Counted from the first letter of the stretch, positions 9,132 to 19,361 are shown. The stretch is DNA of 64,000 nt from Pseudomonas putida (GCA_041071465.1 CP163498.1:1-64000), one strand, 5' to 3'. The notes: generated from the letters alone by a model not told the origin. Made by a program: numbers and translations.

Positions 9132-9518
9132 TCACGAACCATCGCGAGCCGGTCCATCCTCGGAAGCCCCGGCGGAAGCAGCACCGTGCAGGGCCAATGC
9201 GAGCAGGTGCTCTTTCACCTGGATCAGTTGCTCCATGCGTTCCTCAACACAGGCGAGATGGCCTTGGACAGCCTGCCTTAGCAGCTCAGGTTCCAGGAAC
9301 CCCTCATGTGCCCAACCCAGTAGGCGGCGCACGTCATCCAGGCCGATTCCCGAGGCACGGTAGTTGCGAATCAGGTGAAGCCGTTCGACATGGGCCGGGC
9401 CATAGCGCCGATAGTTGTTGCGTGACCGCTCCGGGGCTTGCAACAGGCCCTCCCGCTCGTAGAACCGAATGTTCTCCGGGGGGGTGCCCGTCAAGCGCGC
9501 AAGTTCACCGATCCTCAT
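9132..9518 (-). CDS. MerR-family transcriptional regulator
   Basis: A 128-residue MerR protein. The N-terminal winged helix-turn-helix is intact (MRIGELARLTGTPPENIRFYEREGLL, about residues 1-70), followed by a long dimerisation helix (HLACVEERMEQLIQVKEHLLAL). The start at 9518 fits the family; the open frame reaches further upstream into the preceding gene. Only one cysteine sits in the helix (ACVEE), and the C-terminal cysteine cluster of CueR, ZntR or CadR is missing, so the ligand is not obvious. The gene is last in the mexEF-oprN-like operon and may control the MerR-type promoter at 15637-15667 or the MFS gene downstream. Confidence 0.8.
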   Translation of the reverse strand: MRIGELARLTGTPPENIRFYEREGLLQAPERSRNNYRRYGPAHVERLHLIRNYRASGIGLDDVRRLLGWAHEGFLEPELLRQAVQGHLACVEERMEQLIQVKEHLLALALHGAASAGASEDGPARDGS

Positions 9519-9567
9519 CCGGTTCTCCGTGCGCAACGATGGGGAACGCCGCCGTTGCGCATAGCCC

Positions 9568-11073
9568 TTATCCCGGCGACCGGGCGGATGGTTGCCCGGT
9601 GGCGCCCGATTGCACCGTGTGCTCAGTCCAGCCGCCACCCAGCGCCTTGTAGAGGTGGATGAGGTTGTTCAGCCGCGTCAGGCGCGTGCGCACCAGGGTC
9701 TGCTGCGCACCGTACTGTGTGCGTTGCGCATCGAGCAAGGTGAGGTTGTCGTCCACGCCTTCCTGGAAGCGTTGCTCGGCTAGTTGGTAGGCTTTCTGGC
9801 TAGCCGCTACCAGGAGCTGCTCCGAGCGGATCTGCTCATCAAGCGTGCGCTTGCCCGCCAAGCCGTCAGCCACCTCAGCAAAGGCCGCCTGGATAGACTT
9901 CTCGTAGTTGGCGATTTCGATCCTCTTTTGTACCTGTGCCACGTCCAGATTGGCTCGCAACGCGCCGCCGCGGAAGATGGGCAGCGTGATCTGCGGCAGG
10001 AAGCTCCAGGCCCGCGAGCCCGAATCGAACAGGCCGTCCAGCGAAGCGCTGGCCGTGCCCGCCGAGCCCGTGAGGCTAATCGTCGGGAAGAACGCGGCCC
10101 GCGCCGCGCCGATGTTGGCGTTGGCGCCGATCAGCATCTGCTCGGCGGCGCGGATGTCCGGCCGACGCGCGAGCAGTTCGGACGGCAGGCCGCTCGGCAG
10201 GTCGGTCGGCACGATGTCGTCCGGCAGCGCCACGGCCTCGTCAAGCTGCCGGGACAGCTCCGGCGTCAGCGGCTGGCCCAGCAGCAGCACCAGCGCGTTG
10301 CGGTCCTTGGCCGCCTGCCGCGTGTAGGCGGCGCGGTTGGCCTCGGCGGTGCGCAGCGCGATCTCCGCGCGGCGCAGGTCGAGCTGCGTGGAATTTCCCG
10401 CTTCCACCAGTTGGGTGGTCAGGTCATAGGAGCGCTTCTGTGTGGCGAGGGTGTCGCTCGTCAGGCGCAGCAGTTCCTGGTCGGCGCGCAGCGTGAGGTA
10501 GGCGCTGGCCACCTCGGACACCAGGCTCATCTGCGTGGCGATGCGGGTCTCGTCGAGGGCCAGGTAGGACGCCAGCGCCCGGTCGTTGAGGCTGCGGATG
10601 CGGCCCCACAGGTCCAGCTCCCAGGCGGCCGTCACCCCGGCCACGTCGTAGCGCCGGAGCACGTCGCTTTGCCCCGTGGTACTGAGGTCGGCCGGTACGC
10701 GCTCTGACGCGCCGCGGGCGGAAACGCCCAGGTTCGGCAGCATCTCGGCACGCTGGATACGGTACAGCGCCTGAGCCGCCTCCACGTTGAGCGCGGCTTT
10801 GTGCATGTCGCGGTTGTTCTCCAGCGAAATGCCGATCAACTGCTGCAGCAGCGGGTCGCGGAAGAAGTCCCGCCAACCGATCTCGGCCGTGATCGCGTCG
10901 TCGGGCGTCGCGGCCGCCAGTTCCACATAGGCCGCGCCCGAGGGATAGGCCGTGTCGATCGGCGCTGCGGGCCGGTCATACTTCGGTGCCATGGAGCAGC
11001 CAGCCAGCGCCGCCGCGAGGGCGAGCGGCGCCAGCGTCCTGGCGGGTCGTGTGAATGCGAAAGATGTTTTCAT
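9568..11073 (-). CDS. Outer-membrane efflux channel, OprN/TolC-like lipoprotein
   Basis: A 501-residue outer-membrane factor of an RND pump. It starts with a lipoprotein signal (LALAAALAGC, lipid-modified Cys at about residue 25), followed by two repeated OEP domains of long helices, with the typical RRPDIRAAEQMLIGANANIGAARAAFFP segment between them. It lies 20 bp after the RND permease gene on the same strand, so it is the exit duct of that pump. Length and arrangement are normal for the NodT/OprM family. The start at 11073 is chosen because it begins the signal peptide; the frame remains open much further upstream inside the permease gene. Confidence 0.9.
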   Translation of the reverse strand: MKTSFAFTRPARTLAPLALAAALAGCSMAPKYDRPAAPIDTAYPSGAAYVELAAATPDDAITAEIGWRDFFRDPLLQQLIGISLENNRDMHKAALNVEAAQALYRIQRAEMLPNLGVSARGASERVPADLSTTGQSDVLRRYDVAGVTAAWELDLWGRIRSLNDRALASYLALDETRIATQMSLVSEVASAYLTLRADQELLRLTSDTLATQKRSYDLTTQLVEAGNSTQLDLRRAEIALRTAEANRAAYTRQAAKDRNALVLLLGQPLTPELSRQLDEAVALPDDIVPTDLPSGLPSELLARRPDIRAAEQMLIGANANIGAARAAFFPTISLTGSAGTASASLDGLFDSGSRAWSFLPQITLPIFRGGALRANLDVAQVQKRIEIANYEKSIQAAFAEVADGLAGKRTLDEQIRSEQLLVAASQKAYQLAEQRFQEGVDDNLTLLDAQRTQYGAQQTLVRTRLTRLNNLIHLYKALGGGWTEHTVQSGATGQPSARSPG

Positions 11074-11093
11074 GTCGTATGTCCTCCTGGCCG

Positions 11094-14000
11094 TCATGCG
11101 TGCTGGTCGGTCATGCCGCCACGGGCATGGCGCGCTTCGCGGCGCAGCGCCAGCTTGCGCACCACAACGTAGAACACCGGCGTCAGCACCAGGCCGAATA
11201 CCGTCACGCCCAGCATGCCGGCGAACACCGCGATGCCCATGGCGTGGCGCATCTCGGCGCCCGCACCGCTGGCCAGCACCAGCGGCACCACGCCAGCGAT
11301 GAAGGCGAACGACGTCATCAAGATCGGGCGCAGCCGCAAGCGCGCGGCTTCGAGCACGGCTGCCAGCGGATCGGCCCCTTCGCTTTCCTTCGCGCGGGCG
11401 AACTCCACGATCAGGATCGCGTTCTTGGCAGCCAGGCCGACCAGCACCACGAAACCGATCTGCGTGAAGATGTTGTTGTCGCCCCCAGAGAGCCAGACGC
11501 CGGCGATCGCCGAGAGCAGCGCCATGGGTGCAATCAGCAGCACAGCGAACGGCAGCGACCAACTGTTGTACTGGGCCGCCAGGAACAGGAAGGCGAGCAG
11601 CACCGCCAGCGCGAAGATGTAGATCGCCGTGTTGCCAACCCGTTTTTCCTGGAAAGTCAGGTCCGTCCATTCGTAGGTCATACCGTCCGGCAGCGATTCG
11701 CTCACGATCTTCTCAATCGCGGCGGTGGCCTGGCCGGACGAGTAGCCCGGCGCTGGCCCGCCGCTGATGTCGGCCGAGGGAAAGCCGTTGTAATGCATCA
11801 CCCGGTCGGGGCCGGAACTGCGCTCGATGGTCGCGATCGCGCTCAGCGGGATCATGTCGCCCGCTGCATTGCGCACCTTGAGCATGCCTATGTCCTCAGC
11901 CTGCATGCGGAACTGCGCATCGGCCTGGGCCATGACCCGGTAGGTGCGACCGAAGCGGTTGAAGTCGTTGACGTAGAGCGAGCCAAGGTTGACCTGCAGG
12001 GTGTCGAACACCTCGGTCAGCGATACGCCCTGCGACTTGGCCTTCACCCGGTCGATGTCCACCTGCAACTGCGGCGCATTGGTCTGGAAGCTGGCGAGCA
12101 TGTTCGCCAGCTCGGGCGCCTGCATGGCCTTGCCCATGATCTGGCCCTGTGCCTGCGCAAGCGCCTCGGGACCCAGGCCCGCCCGGTCCTCGATCTGCAG
12201 CTTGAAGCCGCCCATCGAACCCAGGCCCGGCACCGGCGGCGGCGGGAAGATGCCAACGAAGCCGTCCGGGATCTGGCTGAACTTGCCCATGAGCTTGCCC
12301 TGGATGGCGAAGGCCGACAGCGACGGGTCCTTGCGCTCATCGAAGGGCTTGAGCATGGCGAACATCAGCGCGGTGTTCGGCTGGTTCACCGGTCCATTGA
12401 CCGACAGGCCCGGGAAGGCCACCACGCTCTCGACGCCCGGCTCAGCCAGTGCGATCTTGGTCATCTCCTTGACGACCGCCTCGGTGCGATCCAGCGAGGC
12501 GCCGGTCGGAAGCTGGGCGATGCCCACGAGATAGTACTTGTCCTGGGCCGGCACGAAGCCCGCAGGCACCTTGTGGAAGCCCAGCCAGGTCAGGCCCAGG
12601 AAGCCGACGTAGAGCAGCAGCACGATGGCGCTGCCGCGCACCGCGCGGCGCACGCCCCCGACGTAGGAATTCGAGGCGCGATCGAAGAAGCGGTTGAAGC
12701 GGCGGAAGAAGCCGCCGAACACGCCGTCGATGATGCGCGTGAGACGATCGGGCTTGGCCGCGCCGTGGTGCGGCTTGAGCAGGATGGCGGCCAGCGCTGG
12801 CGACAGCGTAAGCGAGTTGATCGCCGACAGGATGGTCGAGAACGCGATGGTCAGCGCGAACTGGCGATAGAACTCGCCCTGCAGCCCCGACAGGAACGCC
12901 GAGGGGATGAAGACCGCTGCCAGCACCGAGGTGATGGCCAGGATCGGGCCAGTCACTTCATCCATCGCCTTGCGCGCCGCATCCTTGGGCGATTCGCCCA
13001 GCGCCATGTGGCGCTCCACGTTCTCCACCACCACGATGGCGTCATCCACCACGATGCCGATGGAGAGCACGAGGCCAAACAGCGACAGCGTGTTCAGCGA
13101 GAAGCCGAACATGTGCATCACCGCGAACGTGCCGACCAGCGAGACCGGCACGGCGATCAGTGGAATGATCGACGCGCGCCAAGATTGCAGGAACAGCACC
13201 ACCACGATCACCACCAGGAGGATGGCCTCCAGCAGCGTGACGGCGACGGACTGGAGCGAGGCGCGCACGAAGACTGTGGGGTCGTAGGCGATCTTGTACT
13301 CGATGCCTTCGGGGAACTTGGCCTGCAGCCGCTCCATCGTCGCGCGCACCGCGCTGGACGTGTCCAGGGCATTGGAGCCGGGCGTCATCAGGATTTGCAG
13401 GCCGACCGCGTTCTCGCCGTCGAGCTGGCCGCGCATGGTGTAGTTGTCCGAGCCCAGTTCCAGGCGTGCGACGTCGCGCAGGCGGGTCACCTGGCCGTTG
13501 GCGCCGGCCTTGATCACGATGTCGCCGAACTGCTCTTCGGTGGTCAGGCGCCCCAGCGCATTGACGCTGACCTGGAAGGCGGCCGACGCATTCGGCTGCT
13601 GGCCGATCGAGCCGGCTGCGACCTGCACGTTCTGCTCGCGGATGGCGGCGACCACATCGCTGGCGGTCATGCCCCGCGATGCGACCTTCTCGGGGTCGAG
13701 CCAGACGCGCATTGCGTACTCGCCTTCACCGCCGATGATCACGTTGGCGATGCCCGGCAGGCGCGCCAGTTCGTCGCGCACGTTGAGCATCGCGTAGTTG
13801 GACACGTACAGCGGGTCGTAGCGGTCCCCCGGCGAGAGCATATGCACCACCATGAGAATATCGGGCGCGGTCTTGTCGGTGACCACGCCGATGCGCTGGA
13901 CCTCGGGCGGCAACCGGGGCAGCGCGCGTGAGACGCGGTTCTGCACCTGGATCTGCGCGACGTCGGGTCGATGTGCTGCTCGAACGAGATGGTCAGCACC

Positions 14001-14269
14001 ATCCGCCCGTCCGTGGACATCTGGGACTGCATGTACATCATGCCTTCCACGCCGTTGACCGCCTGCTCCAGCGGCGATGCCACGGTGTCGGCGATCACCT
14101 GCGGGTTGGCGCCGGGATAGCTGGCGGTGACCTGCACCGTCGGCGGCGTGACCTGGGGGTACTCGCTCAGGGGGAGCTGGAAATAGCTGATCGCGCCCGC
14201 GATCAGCATCAGCACCGACAGGACGATGGCGAAGATCGGCCGGTTGATGAAGAAGCGGGGGAAATTCAT
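11094..14269 (-). CDS. RND multidrug efflux permease, MexF/OqxB-like (copy 2, one frameshift)
   Basis: Inner-membrane proton antiporter of the HAE1 class, 1058 residues when the frame is repaired. It begins FPRFFINRPIFAIVLSVLML and carries the TM4 proton-relay motif GIVVDDAIVVVENVE and the conserved ending with FARAKESEGADP and MRHAMGIAVFAGML. The frame breaks near 13964, where one C appears to be missing (ATCGACCCGACG should read with CCGGAC); both sides otherwise align to the first copy. The start overlaps the stop of the adaptor gene as ATGA. Family members export fluoroquinolones, chloramphenicol and related drugs. Its position inside a metal island and behind a MerR-type promoter is notable. 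Confidence 0.88.
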
Positions 14270-15570
14270 TTGCGGGCCTCCGCCGAGCCGGCCGCGCCGT
14301 CAGCCTTGGCGGGGTCCGCGCCACCGGCCTTGGCAGGCGCCGCAGCGGGAGCCGGAGCGTTTGCCGCAGCCTTGGTCGCGCCGGTCGCGCCGGCGGCCGG
14401 TGCCGCGGGCGCCTGCATGGGCACCATGCGCGGCGTGACCGCCATGCCGGGGCGCACGAGGCCCTTGATGATGATCTTCTCACCGGCCTGCAGGCCGCCG
14501 TTGATGACGCGCAGCCCGTCCACCACCGGCCCCAGTTCGATGGGCCGGTACTGGGCCTGGTTGTTCTCGCCCACGACCAGCACGTAGTTGCGCCCTTGGT
14601 CGGTGCCCACGGCCTGATCGTCGATCAGGACGGCCTCGCGCGCCGCGCCGGTGGACAGCTTGGCCCGGGCGAACATGCCGGGTGCCATGCGCCCATCCGG
14701 GTTGGGCACAACGGCGCGCGCGGATCGTGCCGGTGCTTCGGTCAATGGTGTTGCCCACGAAGTCGAGCGCGCCCCTGTGCGGGAAACCCTTGTCCGTGGT
14801 CAGCCCGACCTGCACGGGCAGCGAAGCCTTGCTACCGGCGCCCGCAGCGGGCCGCGAGCGGCTGACGACGTTGAGATAGGTGGCCTCATCAATGTCGAAG
14901 TACACGTGCAACGGGTCGATGGATACGATCGTGGTCAGCAGCGTGGCCGCGCCGGCGCCGCCACCGCTGACCAAGTTGCCCTCGGTCACGAGCACGCGGT
15001 CGACGCGCCCGGCGATGGGCGCAGTGACGCGGGCGTAGGACAGGTCCAGCTGAGCCGCAGCAACGGCGGCCTTAGCCGCCTGCACCTGAGCCTGGCGCGC
15101 GTTGCGTGCGGAGGCGGCATCGTCATAGGTCTTGCGCGCGACGGCGCCGGTCGCCACCAGGCGCTCGGCGCGGTCAAAGTCGGCCTGGGCCTGGCTGGCC
15201 AGCACCTCGGCCTGACGCAGTTGCGCCACGGCCGTGTCGAGCGCAACCTGGAACGGCCTCGGGTCGATCTGGAACAGCAGTTGGCCCTTGCGCACGAGGC
15301 TACCTTCGGGAACGCTCACCGCATCGACGGCGCCGCCGACCCGCGAGCGCAGCTCGACGGTCTTGGGCGCGGCCAGGAAGCCGGTGTACTCGGCCGATGG
15401 CGCGACCGTGCGGGTAATGACCTCGGCCACGGGCACCTGCGGCGCCATCGGCGCGCCCGCCGGGGGCGCCGCGGCCTTGCCCTCGTCCTTGGCGTCGCGG
15501 GCAGCGATCGCTATCCCCCGACGGCTGCGATGACGCCTGCCACCACAATGATTCTGATTTTTTTACGCAT
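14266..15570 (-). CDS. RND periplasmic adaptor, MexE/OqxA-like (copy 2, two frameshifts)
   Basis: Membrane-fusion subunit for the permease that follows; about 435 residues if repaired. The N terminus RKKIRIIVVAGVIAAVGG is a membrane anchor or signal. It breaks in a run of five C (15515-15519, plus strand), where six would continue the frame. The lipoyl and barrel domains follow (VELRSRVGGAVDAVSVPEG; SIDPLHVYFDIDEATY). A second break lies in a CG repeat near 14716-14722, where two bases appear missing. The C-terminal tail is Ala/Pro-rich. The first gene of a mexEF-oprN-merR-like operon, it lies 67 bp downstream of a MerR-type promoter. Given frameshifts elsewhere in core genes, it may be intact in the real genome. 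Confidence 0.85.
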
Positions 15571-15636
15571 GGAAGTGACCCTTTCTTGGATGCAGGACTC
15601 CGGCCCTTCCGAAGCGCTCTGCAGACATTTGTGTGG

Positions 15637-15667
15637 AGGCTAGGCGTTACAACGACGGCAAGGTCAA
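15637..15667 (-). promoter_or_regulatory. MerR-type promoter of the efflux operon
   Basis: On the minus strand TTGACC (15662-15667) and TAGCCT (15637-15642) are separated by exactly 19 bp. The spacing and sequence resemble the CueR-type promoter of copA in this window (TTGACC-N19-TAAGCT). Overlong spacers of this kind are a hallmark of MerR-activated promoters. Confidence 0.7.
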
Positions 15668-15681
15668 GCCCTCTTGTTGCC

Positions 15682-18396
15682 TCAGCGGGCAGACGGCACG
15701 GACAAGGTGGTGGGACGCCCGGCGTCGTCGCCGTGGTTGGCCTCCGGCGCGCCCTTGAAGCGCAGCAGGCGCAGTGCGTTCAGCGTGACCAGGGCCGTGG
15801 CGCCGGTGTCGGCCAGCACGGCAACCCACAAGCCGGTGATACCCAACACGGTGGTGACCAGGAACAAGCCCTTGAGGCCAATGGCGAATACGACGTTTTG
15901 GTGAATGTTGGCCATCGTCGCCCGCGACAGGGCCACCAGGTGGGCCACGTCCGTGACGCGGCTCTTGAGCAGCGCGGCATCGGCGGTTTCCAGCGCCACG
16001 TCCGTGCCGCCGCCCATGGCGATACCCACGTCGGCGGTCGCCAGGGCCGGCGCGTCGTTGATGCCGTCGCCGACCATCGCCACCTTGGCATCACGCTTCA
16101 TCTCGTTGACCAAGCGCAGCTTGTCCTGCGGCAGCAGCTCGGCCTCCCACTCGATGCCCAGCTTGCCGGCGATCGCCTGCGCGGTGCGGCGGTTGTCGCC
16201 GGTCAGCATGACCGAGCGCACGCCCATGGCGTTGAGCTGGGCCACGCCTTCGCGCGCGTCGCGGCGGGGCTCGTCGCGCAGGGCCAGCAGGCCCAGAACG
16301 TTCTTGCTGGCTTCGTCGAACAGGACCACCACGGTCTTGCCGCCATCCTCCAGCTTGTCGATTTCCCTGCGGTGCGCGGCTGTCAGCGTGGCCGTCTGTT
16401 CCGCATGGGCGGGCGATCCGACAGCGAGCGCACTGCCGTTCACGGTGGCGCGCACCGCCTTGCCGGCAATGGCCGATGCGCCCGTGGCCTGGGGAATCGC
16501 CACGTCCAGGCTCTTGGCATGGGCGACAATGGCCTTCGCCAAGGGATGGTTTGAGCCGGACTCGACAGCGGCGGCAAGCGCAAGGACCTGTTGATGCTTG
16601 AACAGCCCGAAGGGCAGGACCTCGGTGATGCGCGGCTTGCCCTCGGTCAGCGTGCCAGTCTTGTCGAAGGCAATGGCGCGCACGCGGCCGATGGTTTCCA
16701 ACGCGTTGCCACCCTTGATCAGCAGGCCCCGTCGCGTGGCCACCGCAAGGCCCGAGGCGATGGCCGCCGGTGTGGAGAGCACCAGCGCACATGGGCAGGC
16801 AATCAACAGCAGTGCGAGGCCGCGGTACAGCCAGGTACCCCAGTCGCCACCCATGGCAAGTGGCGGAACCACCACGATCAACGCCGCGATGGCCATGACG
16901 GCAGGGGTGTAGTAGCGGCTGAACTTTTCGATGAAGCGAGCCGTGGGCGCCTTGGAGGACTGCGCCTGCTCCACCAGTTGGATGATGCGAGAAATGGTGT
17001 TGTCCGATGCCGTCTTCTCGACTTGTACTTCGAGCACGCCATCGACGTTGATGGAGCCGGCGAACACGTCGGCACCGATAGCCTTTTGACGCGGTACGGA
17101 CTCGCCGGTGATAGGCGACTCGTCCAGGCTGCTTTCACCGCGGAGGATCTTGCCGTCCGCAGGCACCCGGTCACCAGGGCGCACCAGCACGCGGTCGCTC
17201 ACGCGCAGGGAAGCGGCGGGCACTTCGCGCTGCCCGCCCGCGGCATCGAGCAGTACCGCCGTCTTAGGCACCAGGGAGGCCAGCGCCTTGATGCCGGCGC
17301 GCGCGCGGCCGGCGGCCACGCTTTCCAGCAGCTCGCCGATCGCGAACAGGAACACCACGGCAGCAGCTTCCTCGGCCTCGCCTATCACGAGCGCGCCCAG
17401 CGAGGCGACGACCATCAGCGTTTCGATAGAGAACGGCGAGCCTGACACAGCCAGCGCGAAGGCTTTGCGAGCGAACGGCAGCACGCCCGCGATCACCGCA
17501 GCGGCGAAGATCCATTCAGCGTAGCCAGGAACGAACTGCGCGATCGCGTAGGCCGAGCCCATCAGGCCGCCCAGGCCCAGCACGTGCTTGCCTTTCTTCG
17601 TCTGCCACCAGCGCTGATGGCGCGCCGTCGATGCTGCTGCTGGGGCCGCGGGTGCTGAGCCATCATGGCGGCGCACGTCGGAGACGCCGAAGCCCAGGCT
17701 CTTGATGGTCTTCTCGATGTGGCCGAGCTGCGTGGGGCCGCCAGACGCGAGCGTCAATTCCAGCGTTTCTGCGGTGAAGTTTATGCGGGCATCGGACACG
17801 CCATCCATGCGAGCGAGCGCCGTTTCGATCTTGCCGACGCAACTGGCGCAGTCCATGCCCTCGACGCGCATGGACACGTTGGGGGGCGTGCTGGGTGCTC
17901 CACGGGAGGCAGAGGCCGGCGCATGGTCATGCCCGCTGCAGGCCCCGTGATCGTGACCGTGGTCATGGGCATGGGCATGGCCGTGAGCATGGCCATGCCC
18001 ATGGTCATCACCGCACGCTTTGCCGTGCGAATGATCGTGCCCGTGGTCGTGGGCATGCCCATGGTCATGGTGGCCGCCGCAGCCGGCGTGGTCATGCGCG
18101 TGGGCCGCATGGCACGGTGCAGGTGCTGCGGACATTTCGGACGCGGGCAGTGCCTGCACGTCGAAGCCCAGGGACCGGATTTTCTTGGCAATGTCGCGTG
18201 CAGTATTTCGGCTACTTGTGCTGCGCGTCAACGTCAGCGTCTCATTTGTAAAATTAACCTGTACATTTGATACGCCATCAATTCGACCAAGCGCTGTTTC
18301 AATCTTGCCGACGCAACTGGCGCAATCCATACCTTCGACCCGAAAGCCCAGTTGTTCGTCCTGCGCTCCTGTGCCGTCCAATGTTTCCAAAGACAT
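15682..18396 (-). CDS. P1B-type Zn/Cd/Pb-exporting ATPase with two HMA domains and a His-rich linker
   Basis: Inner-membrane heavy-metal pump of 904 residues. Two heavy-metal-associated domains with GMDCASC (the first CxxC at residues 25/28) flank a linker of about 70 residues made mainly of His, Asp and Gly. The ATPase core has the TM motif CPC (about residue 534), the phosphorylated Asp in DKTGTLTEG (about 580), the SNHPLA nucleotide-binding motif and [23 protein letters not shown] together with DCASC HMA domains and the His-rich linker fits ZntA/CadA. The start at 18396 has AGGAG five bases upstream. A dyad of the ArsR/SmtB type lies at 18472-18485, so zinc or cadmium induction is likely. 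The gene lies upstream of the mexEF-like operon, which has its own promoter. Confidence 0.92.
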   Translation of the reverse strand: MSLETLDGTGAQDEQLGFRVEGMDCASCVGKIETALGRIDGVSNVQVNFTNETLTLTRSTSSRNTARDIAKKIRSLGFDVQALPASEMSAAPAPCHAAHAHDHAGCGGHHDHGHAHDHGHDHSHGKACGDDHGHGHAHGHAHAHDHGHDHGACSGHDHAPASASRGAPSTPPNVSMRVEGMDCASCVGKIETALARMDGVSDARINFTAETLELTLASGGPTQLGHIEKTIKSLGFGVSDVRRHDGSAPAAPAAASTARHQRWWQTKKGKHVLGLGGLMGSAYAIAQFVPGYAEWIFAAAVIAGVLPFARKAFALAVSGSPFSIETLMVVASLGALVIGEAEEAAAVVFLFAIGELLESVAAGRARAGIKALASLVPKTAVLLDAAGGQREVPAASLRVSDRVLVRPGDRVPADGKILRGESSLDESPITGESVPRQKAIGADVFAGSINVDGVLEVQVEKTASDNTISRIIQLVEQAQSSKAPTARFIEKFSRYYTPAVMAIAALIVVVPPLAMGGDWGTWLYRGLALLLIACPCALVLSTPAAIASGLAVATRRGLLIKGGNALETIGRVRAIAFDKTGTLTEGKPRITEVLPFGLFKHQQVLALAAAVESGSNHPLAKAIVAHAKSLDVAIPQATGASAIAGKAVRATVNGSALAVGSPAHAEQTATLTAAHRREIDKLEDGGKTVVVLFDEASKNVLGLLALRDEPRRDAREGVAQLNAMGVRSVMLTGDNRRTAQAIAGKLGIEWEAELLPQDKLRLVNEMKRDAKVAMVGDGINDAPALATADVGIAMGGGTDVALETADAALLKSRVTDVAHLVALSRATMANIHQNVVFAIGLKGLFLVTTVLGITGLWVAVLADTGATALVTLNALRLLRFKGAPEANHGDDAGRPTTLSVPSAR

Positions 18397-18471
18397 ATCA
18401 ATCTCCTGGTTCTCTGAGTAATCGCCGTGGCAGGACGCACAAATCAGCGATCGGAATGTTATGCAAACAAA

Positions 18472-18485
18472 TGAACACTTGTTTG
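18472..18485. promoter_or_regulatory. Degenerate ArsR/SmtB-type dyad before the ATPase gene
   Basis: TGAACACTTGTTTG within AT-rich promoter DNA matches the TGAA-N6-TTCA core in the left half and in two of four bases on the right. The position, 76 bp before the ATG, suits an operator overlapping the promoter. Confidence 0.45.
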
Positions 18486-18562
18486 TATGTTTATTCAAAA
18501 AAAAGAAAGAATCTCTTTCTGGCTGAACCATCCGACCGCTGCTTTATGCAGCTGCCATTAAG

Positions 18563-19132
18563 TCATTTTTTGTTGCGCAGCATCTGGTAGGTTTCAAATG
18601 CGGTGCGGTAGGCATCACTATAGGTATCAGGCGTCTGCTCACCAGCCCAGAATCCAGCCATTCCCGCAACCTGCCAATCTGCCAAATCACTCTTTACTTG
18701 AGCACGAGTCAATGCCACCGGAGCCTTGTAAGCCGCAACCAGCTTGAGCTGGAGATAGCTCTCGTAGGCTTGTTGGTAGGCTTGGGTGTGCGAAGCGGTG
18801 GTGATTCCGCGCGAGGTGAACGCGTGCATGCCGGAGATTTTCCACAGTTCCAAATCAGCCATCACTTCAGCACGAGTCTTTCCTGCTGAGGGCGCCTGAT
18901 ACATATCACCTTGGGTCAATTGCAAGTAGCGCTGAAAGGCAGCCTGGTATTGAGGGCTGAACGTATCCGGGCCGCTTTCGCCGCGAGACAACGCTTCCAA
19001 CCCAGATTGCCTCCAAGCAGCCAGATCCTCCTGGACCTGTTGCCGTGTCATATCTGCGGCGAACGGTTGAGCGTTTACTCCAGCAGCAAAAAGTGCGGAA
19101 AGCAGAACAGCAAAGCGAATTTTCTTGGACAT
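18563..19132 (-). CDS. Secreted protein of three DUF4148-like repeats
   Basis: An exported protein of 189 residues: signal peptide (SKKIRFAVLLSALFAAGVNA) followed by three similar units of about 45 residues. Each starts with T-R-x-x-V-x-x-D-L-x-x-W, contains G-(M/L)-x-x-(F/L) and ends with A-(F/Y)-x-x-Y-x-x-(L/M). The units begin near residues 31, 88 and 144. This resembles the DUF4148 family, which often accompanies metal-resistance genes in beta-proteobacteria but has no established role. There is no His/Cys-rich site, so it is not an obvious metal chelator. It lies between the Zn-ATPase and the SmtB-type sensor, and its promoter carries the best-conserved long dyad (19207-19232), so it is probably induced by metal. 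Start 19132 (ATG) has GGAG 8 bp upstream. Confidence 0.7.
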   Translation of the reverse strand: MSKKIRFAVLLSALFAAGVNAQPFAADMTRQQVQEDLAAWRQSGLEALSRGESGPDTFSPQYQAAFQRYLQLTQGDMYQAPSAGKTRAEVMADLELWKISGMHAFTSRGITTASHTQAYQQAYESYLQLKLVAAYKAPVALTRAQVKSDLADWQVAGMAGFWAGEQTPDTYSDAYRTAFETYQMLRNKK

Positions 19133-19206
19133 GGTCAATACTCCTTGACGTTAAAAATAATGGCGTGGTCCTTACGCCTTTCGGATACCCCGTAGACAAA
19201 TAATAA

Positions 19207-19232
19207 AACACATGAAGATATGTTCAAGTGTT
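19207..19232. promoter_or_regulatory. ArsR/SmtB-type operator before the three-repeat protein gene
   Basis: A 26-bp inverted repeat with 22 symmetric positions: outer arms AACAC and GTGTT, inner arms TGAA and TTCA around GATATG. The size and 12-2-12 layout are those of SmtB/CzrA operators. A TATTAT -10-like element follows on the minus strand. Confidence 0.75.
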
Positions 19233-19361
19233 TATTTTTAGAGTGCTTTTTGCTTGGGGTCTTCTAGGCATTCAGCAAGGCGCGCCGGTGTCTCTCTAGA
19301 TTAATAGCCAAAAAAAGCCTACCCCTTGAAGGCGTAGGCCGGCGCGCACTCACATGTTCAG

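Noticed and set aside
11055..13931. A 958-codon open frame on the plus strand
   Set aside because: It lies antisense to the RND permease gene, and its composition (Arg, His, Gln, Gly-rich) is that of a GC-rich shadow frame.
1..15570. Identification as tmexCD-toprJ tigecycline-resistance operon
   Set aside because: The adaptors have the DPxxVYFDxDEATY region and the pumps the sequence features of the MexEF/OqxAB group; they do not resemble MexCD.
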